Notes: generated from the sequence alone by a model not told the origin. Shown: positions 47,811 to 59,150, counted from the first letter of the stretch. The stretch is 64,000 nucleotides of DNA from Raphanus sativus (GCF_000801105.2 NC_079515.1:21971407-22035406); one strand, 5' to 3'. Program-made: numbers and translations.

Positions 47811-48327
47811 GTTATGTTGAAACGTAAAAACGTAATCATTGTGTAGACTGTCAAACGTTAAGGTGAGCGCTTAACAGGAAATGTTGAAAACATTAGTTTA
47901 TCAGTCTCTTCATTAAGTTTCCAAAAAAAAGCTACATAATGAGCTTCGATGAAAAAGTGAATGACTATATTATCTGCTTGCCCATCGTTCTAATAAGATG
48001 ATGTTTACCATAAACACAAATTCAAAGAAAAACAGAGTATGTATGAACAAGAATGTTTATTTTTTTTCTTATTATGTTGAAACGTAAAAACGTAATCATT
48101 GTGTAGACTTTGTCAAACGTTAAGGTGAGCGCCTAACAGGAAATGTTGAAAACATTAGTTTATCAGTCTCTTCATTAAGTTTTTTTTAAAAAAGCTACAT
48201 AATGAGCTTCGATGAAAAAGTGAATGAATACTATGTTATGTGCTTGCCCATCATTCTAATAAGCTGATGTTTACCATAAACCCAAAACTAAAAAAAAAAC
48301 AGAGTATGAACAAGAAGAATGTTTATT
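47811..48327. repeat. Tandem duplication of about 255 bp
   Basis: The block starting TTGTTATGTTGAAACGTAAA recurs immediately, with GAGCGCTTAACAGG and CATAATGAGCTTCGATG in both copies. It lies between the peptidase gene and the second tRNA unit. Confidence 0.85.
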
Positions 48328-48340
48328 TTGAAAAAAGTAG

Positions 48341-48424
48341 GAGCTCAGTATGAGGGGATATCATCTTGAATTCAGATGAATGCGAAGGACCCAACCAACG
48401 CTAAGCCGTTTTCTTCATTACTCA
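48341..48424 (-). ncRNA. C/D-box snoRNA downstream of tRNA-Gly, unit 2
   Basis: The same layout as unit 1: C-box-like ATGAAGA at 48412-48418, terminal CTGA at 48345-48348, then a T-run. It is the most diverged of the three, with changes in the spacer and a weaker terminal stem (GAGT). Confidence 0.55.
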
Positions 48425-48430
48425 CACGAC

Positions 48431-48501
48431 TGCACCAGCCGGGAATCGAACCCGGGTCTGTACCGTGGCAGGGTACTATTCTACCACTAGACCACTGGTG
48501 C
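48431..48501 (-). tRNA. tRNA-Gly (GCC), copy 2
   Basis: The sequence matches copy 1 over all 71 bases, with anticodon GCC. The upstream flank is unrelated beyond a few bases, while the downstream snoRNA-like flank is shared. Confidence 0.96.
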
Positions 48502-49671
48502 TTTGATGTTTATGTTCTTCCATAATGAAATAAGTTTTGAAAGCATATGGAATGAGAAAGAAACGACAAGAATTATGGTAAAGAACAAGAAAAACAAAAT
48601 GATAAGTTTTGAAAGCATATCATTTTCAAATAATTTCTCAATTTAAACACGATGTCATCAAAGTATCAAAAATATTTTATTATTATTATAACTATAAGAA
48701 CTTAGATGACACAAAAACTATAAAAACTTACCATTTTAAATTCTAGACGTTATTTGTTGTTTATTTATATGAATGTATGATTAAGATTCAGAGTTTGTTA
48801 TTAAAGATTAAAAAATGGTTTATAATATGTTTAGAGTTTGAGATATGTTTAGGATTTAGAGCGTGATAGAAAATCATTCTATTTAAGAAAAAAATGTTTG
48901 TTGGATATTTTTGAAATATAATTTATTGTTTATTTTAAAAAGTTTAGGATTTAAGATTTAGATGTAATGATTAGAAATCAAATATTATGGTTTACAATAT
49001 GTTTAGGGGGATTAAATTTCTTTGAATAGTGACTAGTTATATTGTGAGTCTGTGACTATATATTTCCACGAGTGATTAATAATAAACTTTTATTTTCATA
49101 ATTAATTGGCTTTTTGGTTGATAAAGATTCATTTTATTTCAAATAGCCACAAATATAATCTTATAGCTATTAGTACGAATATCCAGTATCCACGTAATGA
49201 CGTAACAGATACAAATTGTAGATTTAGAAAACATGTAGCTGATGTCAAAAAAAAAAAACATGTAGCTGTTTTGTAGTTATTTATAGATAAAAAAAGCAGC
49301 AACTATTTTTTTGTATGGCTATTGAAAAACAATTTTTAAATATTGAAACCTTAAAGAAGAAAGTGTCAGGATTGTTTGTTGTGTTGAGACCTAAAATGCA
49401 ATCATTACAGACCTGTCTTTTAGTTTTGCAAGGTGCTTAGTCTTGCAAGTTGTTCAAAAAAAAAAAAAGGTGCTTAGTCTTGCAATCATTGTGTTAAAAT
49501 TTGGTTGAAAACATTTGTTTATCTGTGTCTTTGAATTTTGCAAGGTGCTTAATCTCTCTCTCAGCTAAAAAAAAAAACTACATACAGTAGTAAGCTTCAA
49601 TGATAAAGTGAATGTCATATTTGCATAAATAAAAGCTTCAATGCCATATTATATTTGCATAAATATACACA
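48502..49671. other. AT-rich intergenic DNA
   Basis: No gene. Short A-rich runs and a repeated GTGCTTAGTCTTGCAA string (about 49431 and 49469) only. Confidence 0.5.
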
Positions 49672-50368
49672 TCTTATATATTAAAATAGAAATCACAACT
49701 CATTTCATGTGTGATTTTTTTAAGTTAGACAATTCATTTAAATGTTTATTAAATATATTTTTGTTATTACTTTATAATATGCTAACCATAAATTTTGTTC
49801 ATGTGTATATTACATAACTTGCCATTAAATTTTAAATTATTCCTAGAATAAGGTAATGCTAACTTCTTTCTTACTAATATCTATGTAACTAATTAATTTT
49901 GTCCTATATCTAAATGTTTTCATTAATTTCGAAATTTGATATAATATTATACATTAATATATTAATGTATTGTTTATAAAATTAAAAATTAAAATTATAT
50001 CATATTTTTATCTAATTTATAATCATAATCATGTTAGGAAAATTATACAATACATATTTAAACATTAACATATCTTAGATTTTTTTTATAAATGATAATA
50101 TATTATCTAAAATGTATAAGCATAAAAATATTGGTAAAATATTAAAAAAACAAATTAAAAAATTGGTTTTATTATCAAACGCAAATTCAGTAGGATAAAT
50201 ATATTCTAAAAGCAATATATATATATATGTGATGATTTGAAATAATTAATTAATTTACAGTATGAAAAATATAAAATTATTGTATTTAAAAGATATACAC
50301 AATTATATATAAACAACCTTGAAATATATAGTAACTATATAAAACAAATACCCGCACAACAGATCTAG
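49672..50368 (+). mobile_element. Helitron with a partly deleted 3' hairpin
   Basis: It begins TCTTATATATTAAAATAG and ends AGATCTAG, flanked by A and T. The CCCGCACAAC arm of the usual stem is present, but its partner is missing. It ends about 20 bases from the snoRNA of unit 3. Confidence 0.7.
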
Positions 50369-50387
50369 TTATTTTGTTAAAAATGAG

Positions 50388-50471
50388 GAGCTCAGGATTG
50401 TGGCTATACCATCTGGAAATCAGATGAATGCGACTGACCCAACCGTCGCTAAACCTGTTTCTTCACAGCTC
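50388..50471 (-). ncRNA. C/D-box snoRNA downstream of tRNA-Gly, unit 3
   Basis: C-box-like GTGAAGA at 50460-50466, terminal CTGA at 50392-50395 and the same GAGC / GCTC ends as unit 1. It is nearly identical to unit 1, pointing to a recent duplication of the whole tRNA-snoRNA unit. Confidence 0.65.
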
Positions 50472-50474
50472 AGA

Positions 50475-50545
50475 TGCACCAGCCGGGAATCGAACCCGGG
50501 TCTGTACCGTGGCAGGGTACTATTCTACCACTAGACCACTGGTGC
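50475..50545 (-). tRNA. tRNA-Gly (GCC), copy 3
   Basis: 71 bases, the same mature sequence as copies 1 and 2, with intact internal promoter boxes and a full cloverleaf. Confidence 0.97.
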
Positions 50546-50782
50546 TTGTTGTTATCGCATTGGTCAATACGAAATGAGAAAGAACAAGAAGTTGGTAAGG
50601 AGAACAGAGTCGCGTATGTCTGAAAATCAAATATACTTCTAGTGTTATGAATATGGCCACAACTTTGAAAATACAGATAGAATCATCAAACCTATGTTCG
50701 CTTTTCTCTCTACTATACGATGTGAAAGCCTGTTGATTTTTCAGTCTTCCCTACAGCTATGAGATCTTTAAAAGAGAATAAA

Positions 50783-50811
50783 CAAACAAACAAACAAACA
50801 AACAAACAAAA
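50783..50811. repeat. (CAAA)n microsatellite
   Basis: Seven or so AAAC/CAAA units near the 3' end of the transporter gene. Confidence 0.9.
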
Positions 50812-50908
50812 AGAGGAATGAAAAAAGTTTTTCTTTTCTGACAAATCTGATACAAAAGAGAGTTTGATATTTATATATATAAGAAAAAAAAATAGCAATG
50901 TTCAGTTT

Positions 50909-53109
50909 TTAGGCTTGAAAATCTTTATTCGAGTTCCATACAGGAGCTGTCGTCTTTTGCACGCCCACACCAACACCACCACCATCTGATAACACTCCGC
51001 TTCCATTTTCAGCTGCTATTAGCGGATCCTTCTCGCTCTCTTTCATCTGCCAAACCCCAACAAGCACCATCAGTTCTTTTTTTCTTTCTTGTTCACCAAT
51101 ATAACATGACACAATATCTTCGGGAGAAAAGGGTTCTTTTGTATGTCATACGAGACAAGTAAGTGAATCCTTAATAAGGATCAGGGATAAATTTATTGGT
51201 GTTATGCATTTCAATAGTATTAAGCTATATATAGCCAAACAGATATGTATTAGCTAGAGGAAATGTACCTGAGGCAACTGGGTTGATGTTTCACTTGCCT
51301 TCTGCTGAGTTTCAACCGAGCAGAAATAGGAATAAACAACCATTCCAATCACAGCCACCATAATACCAAGAATGTTGCGCCAATTGAATGGGTCCTTCAG
51401 CAACACATAGCCAAATGCTAGAACCAGGCATGTTTTTAGATGTCCGAGAACCTGATATGTGACCGGAGACGTTTTCCCAATGACCAGAAAAGTGCTGAAG
51501 TTTACAGAGACTGATATCATGCAGGACAGGACGATGAAGAACTGCAGTAAACAAAGAAGCACATGTAAACATATGTCGAACGCAAAAAAGCTGTGGGTAG
51601 AATCTCTGGCGGATTGAGTTTTACCACAACTTGAGAAGTGTACTTGAAAGCAAACACGTTCTGGTTGGTTAGGAGCCCATCTAAAAATGGGCCAGTGACA
51701 AAAAGTGTAATTGCTTGATAAGGGCAAGACTGATAAAGAAGCTGCGTGGATGAAACTTTGAACTTCTTCTGGATGGTATTTGTCATCTGTGTACAAATTG
51801 GTTAAAGATGACAGCATCAAATTGGCATAAGATGAAATAAAAAAGAAAGGTCGAAAGTAAAGAAGAAAGGCTAAGCATAGGATACAATTTGAGCAACGCA
51901 AGTTGTGATAACAGCCAGCACCGACAAGACTGAACCCAGCATATTAAGCTGAAGATCTGTGACGGTCGCAATTCCAACACCAAGGAGAAGGATGGTTAAT
52001 GAAAACTGAATTTTTCGACTGCAACAAAACAAAGAAGCGTGTCAATAACTATGCCCTTGACCAGAGACAAGCTTGAGAAATTTGTGGAGCCATGAAAATA
52101 TCTGAGGACGTATTATCAACACAAAGGGAGATAAGACGATAACTAAGTTGCTGAACTGTTACAGCATAGAAAATTAGATCATAGATAGTACCCTCCAAAT
52201 TAACAACCACTCACGTCTAAAAGAGAGAACATTGAGTGCTAACCTGAACTTTTTCCTGAAGAAGAGGGTCTCCAAGAGAACAGTACAGGGGATGATTGCT
52301 AGTTTTGTCATCTAATATCAACAGAAGAGAAGATGTGGTTTGAAAAACACAGGCTACAAGGATATCATATCATCATGTAGCAGCTAGAACGAAAAAGCAA
52401 TACCTGGTAAAAACCAACGGAATTAAAGCCAAGGCTGAGGTTTAATAGTCCAATGGATATCCCATTCAGTATGCCAAATCCCATCACAGCTCGTGGATCA
52501 AAAGGTTTGTGTTCAAACATCTTCATCCATAGTGCCACATGAAGGGAACAAAACGTGACCAATAGATGCCAACTTGTCAACGTAGTCGCTGTACGTAAAA
52601 TAATAACAAGAATAAGTACAGATTAGCTTAAGTGATCATCAATAGCCTATAATGAGATATAAAGCAGTTATAGTGACACCGTTTTCAAAAACTGGTTATA
52701 AAGTAAAGAAGTGCTTAAGTAAACAAAAAAGTTATAAAGTAACCAGAGAAAATCCAAACTTTTGGGAACATCAAAGGAGCGTCTAAAGTGTTTACATTAG
52801 ATACCAAATATATGAAACTTTCCAAAACATTTACAATCGTCTAGGCATTAACCATAAGGGGGAAAAAAAGAGATAACCACCTAACAATTCCAAACATAGT
52901 ATGAAAGAAAATGATCTCTTAACCTATCATCCTTCAACTCATAGTAAACATTTACAAGACAAGCAAAGGAAGTTGAATGAGGTTATACCGAAGGTGAAGC
53001 CAAGGGTGCTAATAAGCGCCTTGTTACAGATCACGATCGACACAGACGACACAACGGACAAACTCAAAGCGCCGATTGTTCCAAGCTGGAACTTCTGGCC
53101 CTCGCTCAT
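50909..53109 (-). CDS. UXT3: UDP-xylose transporter (NST/TPT family), UXT3-like
   Basis: Seven exons on the minus strand: 52989-53109, 52404-52588, 52244-52311, 51886-52018, 51625-51786, 51269-51541 and 50909-51046. GT-AG junctions and phases close to 359 residues. The protein starts MSEGQKFQLGT and has about ten hydrophobic segments, as in the triose-phosphate/nucleotide-sugar translocator family. Examples are IGALSLSVVSSVSIVICNKA in exon 1 and NILGIMVAVIGMVVYSYF in exon 6, preceded by the conserved GKTSPVTYQVLGHLKT. The soluble C-terminus (EKDPLIAAEN, then a glycine and valine rich tail) faces the cytosol. UXT proteins move UDP-xylose into Golgi or ER for cell-wall and proteoglycan synthesis. 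Synteny points to At1g06890. Confidence 0.9.
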
Positions 53110-53900
53110 CTTCGCTCTCCTAATTTTTTTTTATTTCTCTCTCTCGCTTCAGTCACGATCTACAACGATCTACAACGATCTACAACATCGATTCCAAAAT
53201 CACACGCTAGAAAGTTATAAACGTGAAGCAAACAAGATCGATCTGGAGGAAAACGAACCTCATTCGTGCATATAATCTATAAGCAAATGCGAGAGAATCG
53301 AAGCTAAAGGAAGCTCAGCTGCAGCAAAAAACAGAAAAGTCGTTAGGTAAAACATTTAAACAGAAGCTGGAGAAGGAAGAAGATTTAATAGAATATCCAG
53401 AAGCCATAAACCCTAGATCTGTCGTTGTAAGGTAGAGATCGGAAATTGAAGAGACGCGAAAAGAAAGAAGGGGGAAGATATGGAGGGAGGGAGGGAGAGA
53501 GAAAGCTCACGTGAGAACGAGAGAGGATTCAAACTTCGACGGAGGAGAAGAGATTCAGAGATTCCTATTTTTCGCAATCTGACGATTGTCTTCACTCACC
53601 ACCGTACAGAGGAAAATAGTGAGAGAGAGAGGACGATGACGGTTCCCGTGGGGCCCTCGGTAAATTTACCGCGGGCGATACATTAATGTTAGTTTTTACC
53701 GTTAGTTATATAATTCGGTAGGCCTAGGCAAAAAAATTGAACAGAAATATCCAAAACTGGAATCTGATCAAAATTTCAAATACCCGAATAATTTCTATAT
53801 TTCTATATCTATCTAGATTAACCAAATCGAATAGAGAACCGAACGACTACCTAAATGTATAAAAAATACTAATTATATATACATATAACATAACAATATA
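53110..53900. other. UXT3 5' region and flanking repeat DNA
   Basis: Upstream of the transporter ATG lie CT/GA-rich sequences, likely the untranslated leader with an intron, and a GAGAGGACGATG stretch. From about 53720 a CCGAAC-type repeat remnant begins TAGGCCTAGGCA. No other gene. Confidence 0.5.
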
Positions 53901-53935
53901 CTAGATCATGATCCGCTCGACCGAGCGGGAATCAA
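53901..53935 (-). mobile_element. Helitron 3' terminus only
   Basis: CTAG with host A to the left, followed on the plus strand by the stem CCGCTCGACCGAGCGG at 53913-53928. The sequence beyond changes abruptly, so only the terminal piece of a minus-strand Helitron remains. Confidence 0.6.
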
Positions 53936-53939
53936 ACTT

Positions 53940-55313
53940 TTTTATACCTTTAAGGCGTGTTCGTTTGGTTGCCGCAGGTCCGGCGTTAGCGCCAGCGGCA
54001 ATGATTCTCGCACAAAGCTTGTTCGTTTCATCGACGCCGGTACGTGCGTCTGCGTCTGCGTCTAAACGCTAGCACCTGCGTCAGACGCCGAGAAAATCCC
54101 GCGGTCGCGACTTATTTTCTGCGTCAACCTAACCTAATTACCATTTTACCCTTAACCTAATTCACTAATTACCCAAAAAACCTAAGATATTTGACGCAAC
54201 TCTACGCCTGACGCCTCTCATGCTTCCATTGACGCAACTCGACGCACAGTTCTCTGACGAACATCTTTCGATCTCCGACGAACTCCGAGCTATCTCGCTC
54301 GATCTCCGGCGAACTCCGACATCTCAAGCTCTCTCTCTCGATCTCCGGCGAACTCCGAGCTCTCTCTCGATCCATCTCGCAGAGCTCTCTCTCTCTCTGG
54401 ATCCATCTCGCAGAGCTCTCTCTCTCTCTCTCAATCTCCGACATCTCAAGCTCTCTCTCTCGATCTACGGTGAACTCCAAGCTCTCTCTCTCGATCTATC
54501 CATTGCAGAGCTCTCTCTCTCGATCTACCCATCTCCCAGCTCATCTCATCTCAAGCTCTCTCTTCTCCATACCCATCTCGAGCTCGACCAAACCCATCAC
54601 TTCCTTCTCTCGTTGAGGTATTTTTGCCTCTGTTCTCGGATTGTAATGTGTCTGATACAAAAGTATGTGTCTTTGAGATGGGTTTGTGTCTGATGTTGAT
54701 GCTTTACTGATGCTTTTGTAATGGGTTTATGTAATAGCTGGACAGGAACAGCGTCCAAGTGGTTTAATTATTTAAAAAAAAATATGACTAATGATTTATT
54801 AACACACCAAAATATCACAATATTCGTGATCAATATCTCTTATTTTCATTATACTTATGAGTTTGGTTCTTTAGTGTCAGTCTGTTTGTGTCTCTGCAAG
54901 TCTGTGTGAAATTAATGGGTTTTTGTCTTTTTCAGGTCTCGAGTTCTGAAATTACTGATTTTGATGTTCTTCTCTATGCTCCTTGGTGCTACTGGAGTAA
55001 ACGTTTGGTAAAAGGTGTGTAGTTGTGTTTTTTTTTTCTGTTGACATTTGTTGTTTTGTTCTTCAAAAGTATGTGTCTTTGAGATGGGTTTGTGTCTGAT
55101 GTTGATGCTTTACTGATGCTAGTGATGGTCTCCTGTGTTGTCTTTGCGTTTATATTTGTTTCACCACCATTAGGCTTGTTTTGTTGCAAGAAGAGGTCAC
55201 AAGTTCTTGTTTCTAGCTAGCTTCACACATCTTTTTTGTTCATGTTCTATCAGTTAGATGGGGATGTCTTTGCTGGGGATGTTTTACTGATTCTTTTTTG
55301 TTTGAACCCAAAG
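53940..55313. repeat. Repeat-rich segment before the VPS25 remnant
   Basis: A GTTCGTTTGGTTGCCGC start, unlike the surroundings, at about 53960. A CT-rich minisatellite at 54250-54600 has recurrent CTCTCGATCTCCGGCGAACT and CCATCTCGCAGAGCTC units. A block of about 60 bp starting AAAAGTATGTGTCTTTGAG is present twice (54657 and 55065). No protein-coding gene recognised; possibly leader and introns of the adjacent pseudogene. Confidence 0.55.
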
Positions 55314-55530
55314 ATGCAGAAACATGGTGATTTCAAGCTTCCTCAGTTCTTCAACTATCCTCCATACTTCCTCGGAATTATCTGATAAATGATCAGAACA
55401 GCAACTGAGTTAAACACAGCATGATAGGACGATTCTAATGAAGGCCTTGAAGCTGCTAGAGAACAAGGGCAAGCTTGCATTGTTCAAAGGAACATCGGCT
55501 GATGATGAAGGCTTCAAGTTCTCTTTCTGA
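55314..55530 (+). pseudogene. VPS25 (ESCRT-II subunit) remnant
   Basis: The first piece reads MQKHGDFKLPQFFNYPPYF, the N-terminus of VPS25, and then runs into a stop. About 50 bases later DRTILMKALKLLENKGKLAL and FKGTSADDEGFKFSF reproduce the C-terminal winged-helix end with its natural stop at 55528-55530. The roughly 120 residues between are deleted. VPS25 binds the ESCRT-III subunit VPS20 in endosomal sorting. This copy cannot work; it is likely a transposon-moved or degraded duplicate. Confidence 0.8.
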
Positions 55531-55991
55531 ATGCTACTCTCTGTATAAAAGAATGGCCAACAGAAGCTCTAACTCTATGAAAGAATCACTAGATATCCAC
55601 AAGGATTTTGCAGTTGATCTTGAATATCAAACGCTCAGGTACTCCTGCCCGAAAAAAAGAGCTGAGATACTCCTGCCCGAAACTGCCCGGATTTAGAAAT
55701 TCATTTATCTTTATTTTTACACGAAAATTTATAAAAAGACAACGAAACCAAGAGAAACTTCTATAATTACAACTCTACCTAGGACTATCCAAACCCGGGC
55801 CCAGAACCGACCCAAACAAATCGGATATCCACTTCCAGAAATTGAATTCCCTAATACGTTTCCCCTCTCTCCCCATATTGGTTGATTGAAAAGACATAAA
55901 GTTCACCGTCTCTCACTAAGTAGAATTTATTCGAGTTATCTGAAAACCCTACTCAATTCGAATCCTCAATCGATAATCAAAAACACAAATC
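55531..55991. other. Upstream region of the DUF1985-type gene
   Basis: No gene recognised. It may include the left end of the Mutator-like element, but no inverted terminus was found. Confidence 0.4.
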
Positions 55992-58678
55992 ATGATGAAT
56001 CCAGACGTTACGAAGGCAAAAGAAGACGGCTCGAGTAGTGTTGTAGGAGATGAAGCAAACCCAAGGATTATCGAGAAACCTGTCGGCCCAGGAACCGACC
56101 AAAGTCCCAGAGATGCAAATGAAAGCGAAGACAATGCCAGTGGAAATGGAAAAGGGAAAGAGGAAGAATCAACTAAGAAAAATGAAGGGAGGAATCAAGA
56201 GAAGTAGACGAAGGAGAAAAAGAGAAGGAAGTCGGAGACAAAGGAGAAAAAGAGAAGGAAGCCGGGGACGAAGGAGATGAAGAGAAGGAAGTCGGAGACG
56301 AAGGAGAAAAAGAGAAGGAACCTGGAGACGAAATAGAGCCCCGAAGAAACGACGAAGAAGCTGATGAAAGGGAGATAATTCTATTTGGACGACATCATGA
56401 AACTGAGTCGCATGCAGATTCGGTAAGTATTGAAATTGAAAACTTTTACATAGATGATTTGAAAGATTAGATAAGTGTGGAAAACTAAGTGGAATTTAGA
56501 GTTAGTGATTGCTGAACTAAGTCGAAGTTTGTGAAACTATATGTTGATGGTTGTAAGATGTCGTACGTGATCCGGTTCTCACTTGAGTGCAGGTTGTAGA
56601 TGACGAAGAAAAGGGCATGCTACCGAAACTACACTTTCCTTCAAGCCAATATCAAAAGTCTTTAAAGCTTTCAGGAAAATGTTACATTGACTCGGCGATA
56701 AGAACTATTCAAACGATCCTGAAAGCGAAGGAGGTGGAATGGTTCATAGAGCACCCACAATTCCAGCATTTCTCCCATATTAAAAACCGAAAGCAGAAGC
56801 GGATGGGAATGTGGGTTCTCGTTTTGCGATCAGCTTGTGTTGCGAAGAAGCATGAGTTATGGTTTGTCATTAATGGCGTCGCAATCCGATATTCTCTTAG
56901 AGAATTAGGACTCATTTCTGGACTATACTGCCATGAGTATCCCCCCAACCATGAGAGGTTGGGTGGTACAACATTCATGAACAAGTATTTTGGAGGGAAA
57001 AGGGTAACATACGCTGACCTGGAGAAGCAGATGTTGGCGATGAAATCAAAGCCATCTGAGGATCGTAAGAAGATGGCCGTTATGTTCTTCTTAGCCAGCA
57101 TCCTTGTCGGAGGCCGAAAGAGTGGTGAGGGAGCATCACCTGTGGACAGTTTCTTCCTGAGTGTTGTTGATGACCTAGATGCGTGTGTAACGTTCCCTTG
57201 GGGGCGGTATGCATTCGAACATAACTTGAAGGATGTCTCTACCCTTTTGGAAAAATGCGACGGGCTTGCGCCGACGAGTTGGGGTTTTACAAGCTTTCCT
57301 ATCCCTCTGGAGGTATTCTCAAGCTCTCTTCAACATAGTTGTTTAATTGATGTTAATGTCTTTTTGTTGTGTGTTGGTAGTTGTTGGCCTTTGAGGCAAT
57401 TCCAAGCTTGAGGAACCATTTCCGAGAAGATGTGAATGGTGCAAATAGTAGTTGCCCGCGGATGTGCAAGATGCAGTACAAACGGAAAAGTGGAACCAAG
57501 GAATTCAGTCTGAAAGCTGTGAACGATAAACTTGGTAATAATACAAAGGTAATTGATGTTTTATGTGGAGTTGAATTGAGGAGAAGGGACTTATGAGACT
57601 CATGAAAACTTGGTGAAACTAAGGTAATTAGTATTTTTGTGTTTTTACCACAGGATATTGAGAGTATCTTGGTAGCAACATCAGCTGAGGAGGAACTTCT
57701 GGAAACCATAGGAATGGACAAGGAGAGTTGTTGGGCCGATGACGCCGATGATGCAGCAGTTGATGGTTGGACGAAGATAATACGGAAAGGGAAGAAACAA
57801 GTTTTCTTTGAAGAACAGTTCCGCATGGATTTAGAGTCTCGCACAGGTCAGATTGAAGGTCCCACCAATCCTATCGGAGGACCATCGAATAATGCACAAT
57901 CTGGTCAGGCTAATGCTGATTCGGTGGAGGTTAGTGGAGCTACTCCTGGAGCTGAGGCTTTAAAAGCTATGGAAGGTCGGCTTATGAATGCAGTCAGAGA
58001 TGCAGTTCGAGATGCTATGAAGGGAGTGAATGAAAAAGTCACTTTATTGTCTACGCAGCTAGGTCTGCTAGAAGAGGAAGTGAAAAGTCTTAGGTTGAGT
58101 GTTCCCGGAAGTGACAATCCGGCGGTCCAAGATGATGGTGATGGTAGTGATAATAACGAGTCGGAAGAAGAGGATGGTAGTGACAATAACGAGCCGGAGG
58201 AAGAGGATGGTGGTGACAATAACGAGCCGGAGGAAGAGGATGGTGGTGACAATAACGAGCCGGAGGAAGAGGACAATAATGTTGAAGATGCCATTCTCGA
58301 AATTTCAAAGGATGTACAGAGGGAATATGGTGATGTTGACGTGGATGATGATGATGCGGAGATGTATGCCCATGCTGCGGAGGTCGAAAAAAAATTAATG
58401 TCTGTAAACACGAAAAAAAGAGGTCGAGAAAAGATGATGGGAAAGAAACAGTTCCTGTGAAAAAGGTTAAGTTGGTTGGTGAAACTGTGAGGAGTCCCAT
58501 TCAGCTAAGAAGCAAGGCAGCAGCGAAGGAGGCAGAAGCTGAGAAGGAGGCAGCAGCTAAGAAGAAGGCAGCAGCTAAGAAGAAGGCAGCAGGTAAGAAG
58601 AAGGCAGCAGGTAAGAAGAAGGCGGTGGCTAAGAAGAAGCCGAAGACAAAAAAAAAAGTAGGTAAGAAGACGGAGTGA
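55992..58678 (+). pseudogene. DUF1985-type gene of a Mutator-like element, two apparent frameshifts
   Basis: Exons 55992-56422, 56593-57312, 57381-57548 and 57654-58678 have good GT-AG borders. The first exon codes for a charged, repetitive E/K/G/D segment. Exon 2 carries the DUF1985 region, with ELWFVINGVAIRYSLRELGL, ISGLYCHEYP, MAVMFFLASILVGG and FPWGRYAFE. Exon 4 has a predicted coiled-coil (KVTLLSTQLGLLEEEVKSL), four acidic DNNEPEEEDGG units and a lysine-alanine rich basic tail of the KKKAAGKKKA type, resembling linker-histone tails. The frame is lost once in exon 1 (about 56160-56205) and once near the A8 run at 58387-58394. Such genes accompany Mutator-like transposons in Brassicaceae, often with a Ulp1 protease domain, which is not seen here. 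Function unknown; chromatin-related action is only a guess. Confidence 0.75.
58150..58275 (+). repeat. 27-bp coding tandem repeat in the DUF1985-type gene
   Basis: Four units of the type GACAATAACGAGCCGGAGGA encode the acidic repeats. The reading frame is kept across units. Confidence 0.85.
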
Positions 58679-58816
58679 ATTCCCAGTATGTGGTTGTTTT
58701 AATGTGGATGAACTCGAATTATTCGGTCTGTATGACTTTAAATTCCCGTGACTTTCTTGTTTGATGTTGAAGACTGGTATTTAAGACTTATGTTATATAT
58801 TGGGTAACTTCTCTCG
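58679..58816. other. 3' flank of the DUF1985-type gene
   Basis: Likely 3' untranslated region; nothing else seen. Confidence 0.4.
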
Positions 58817-59150
58817 GTAACTTCGTGAATTTATGATATTTCGTAGATCGTGAAGGAGGGAGAATAGGGAAACTTTAGTAAGTTTCACTTGCAACTTAGT
58901 GTAACTTCGTGAATTTATGATATTTCGTAGATCGTGAAGGAGGGAGAATAGGGAAACTTTAGTAAGTTTCACTTGCAACTTAGTGTAACTTCGTGAATTT
59001 ATGATATTTCGTAGATCGTGAAGGAGGGAGAATAGGAAACTTTAGTAAGTTTCACTTGCAACTTAGTGTAACTTCGTGAATTTATGATATTTCGTAGATC
59101 GTGAAGGAGGGAGAATAGGAAAACTTTAGTAAGTTTTACTTCCAACTTAG
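58817..59150. repeat. Four-copy 83-84 bp tandem repeat with GTTTCAC motif
   Basis: Units start GTAACTTCGTGAATTTATGA at 58817, 58901, 58985 and 59068. Each contains CGTAGATCGTGAAGGAGGG and AGTAAGTTTCACTTGCAAC; in the last unit the motif is altered to GTTTTAC. The repeat is noncoding and lies between two convergent transposon genes. Confidence 0.9.

Noticed and set aside
50713..50898. Open frame with CLFVCLFV repeats
   Set aside because: It is the translation of the CAAA microsatellite downstream of UXT3.
54202..54693. Open frames on both strands over CT-rich repeats
   Set aside because: Composition is explained by the minisatellite; no domain seen.
57905..58500. Long antisense open frames rich in serine, histidine and proline
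   Set aside because: Shadows of the acidic repeat of the DUF1985-type gene.
57654..58678. Possible Ulp1 protease domain in the DUF1985-type gene
   Set aside because: No His-Asp-Cys blocks of the C48 family are visible; the C-terminus is acidic repeat plus basic tail.
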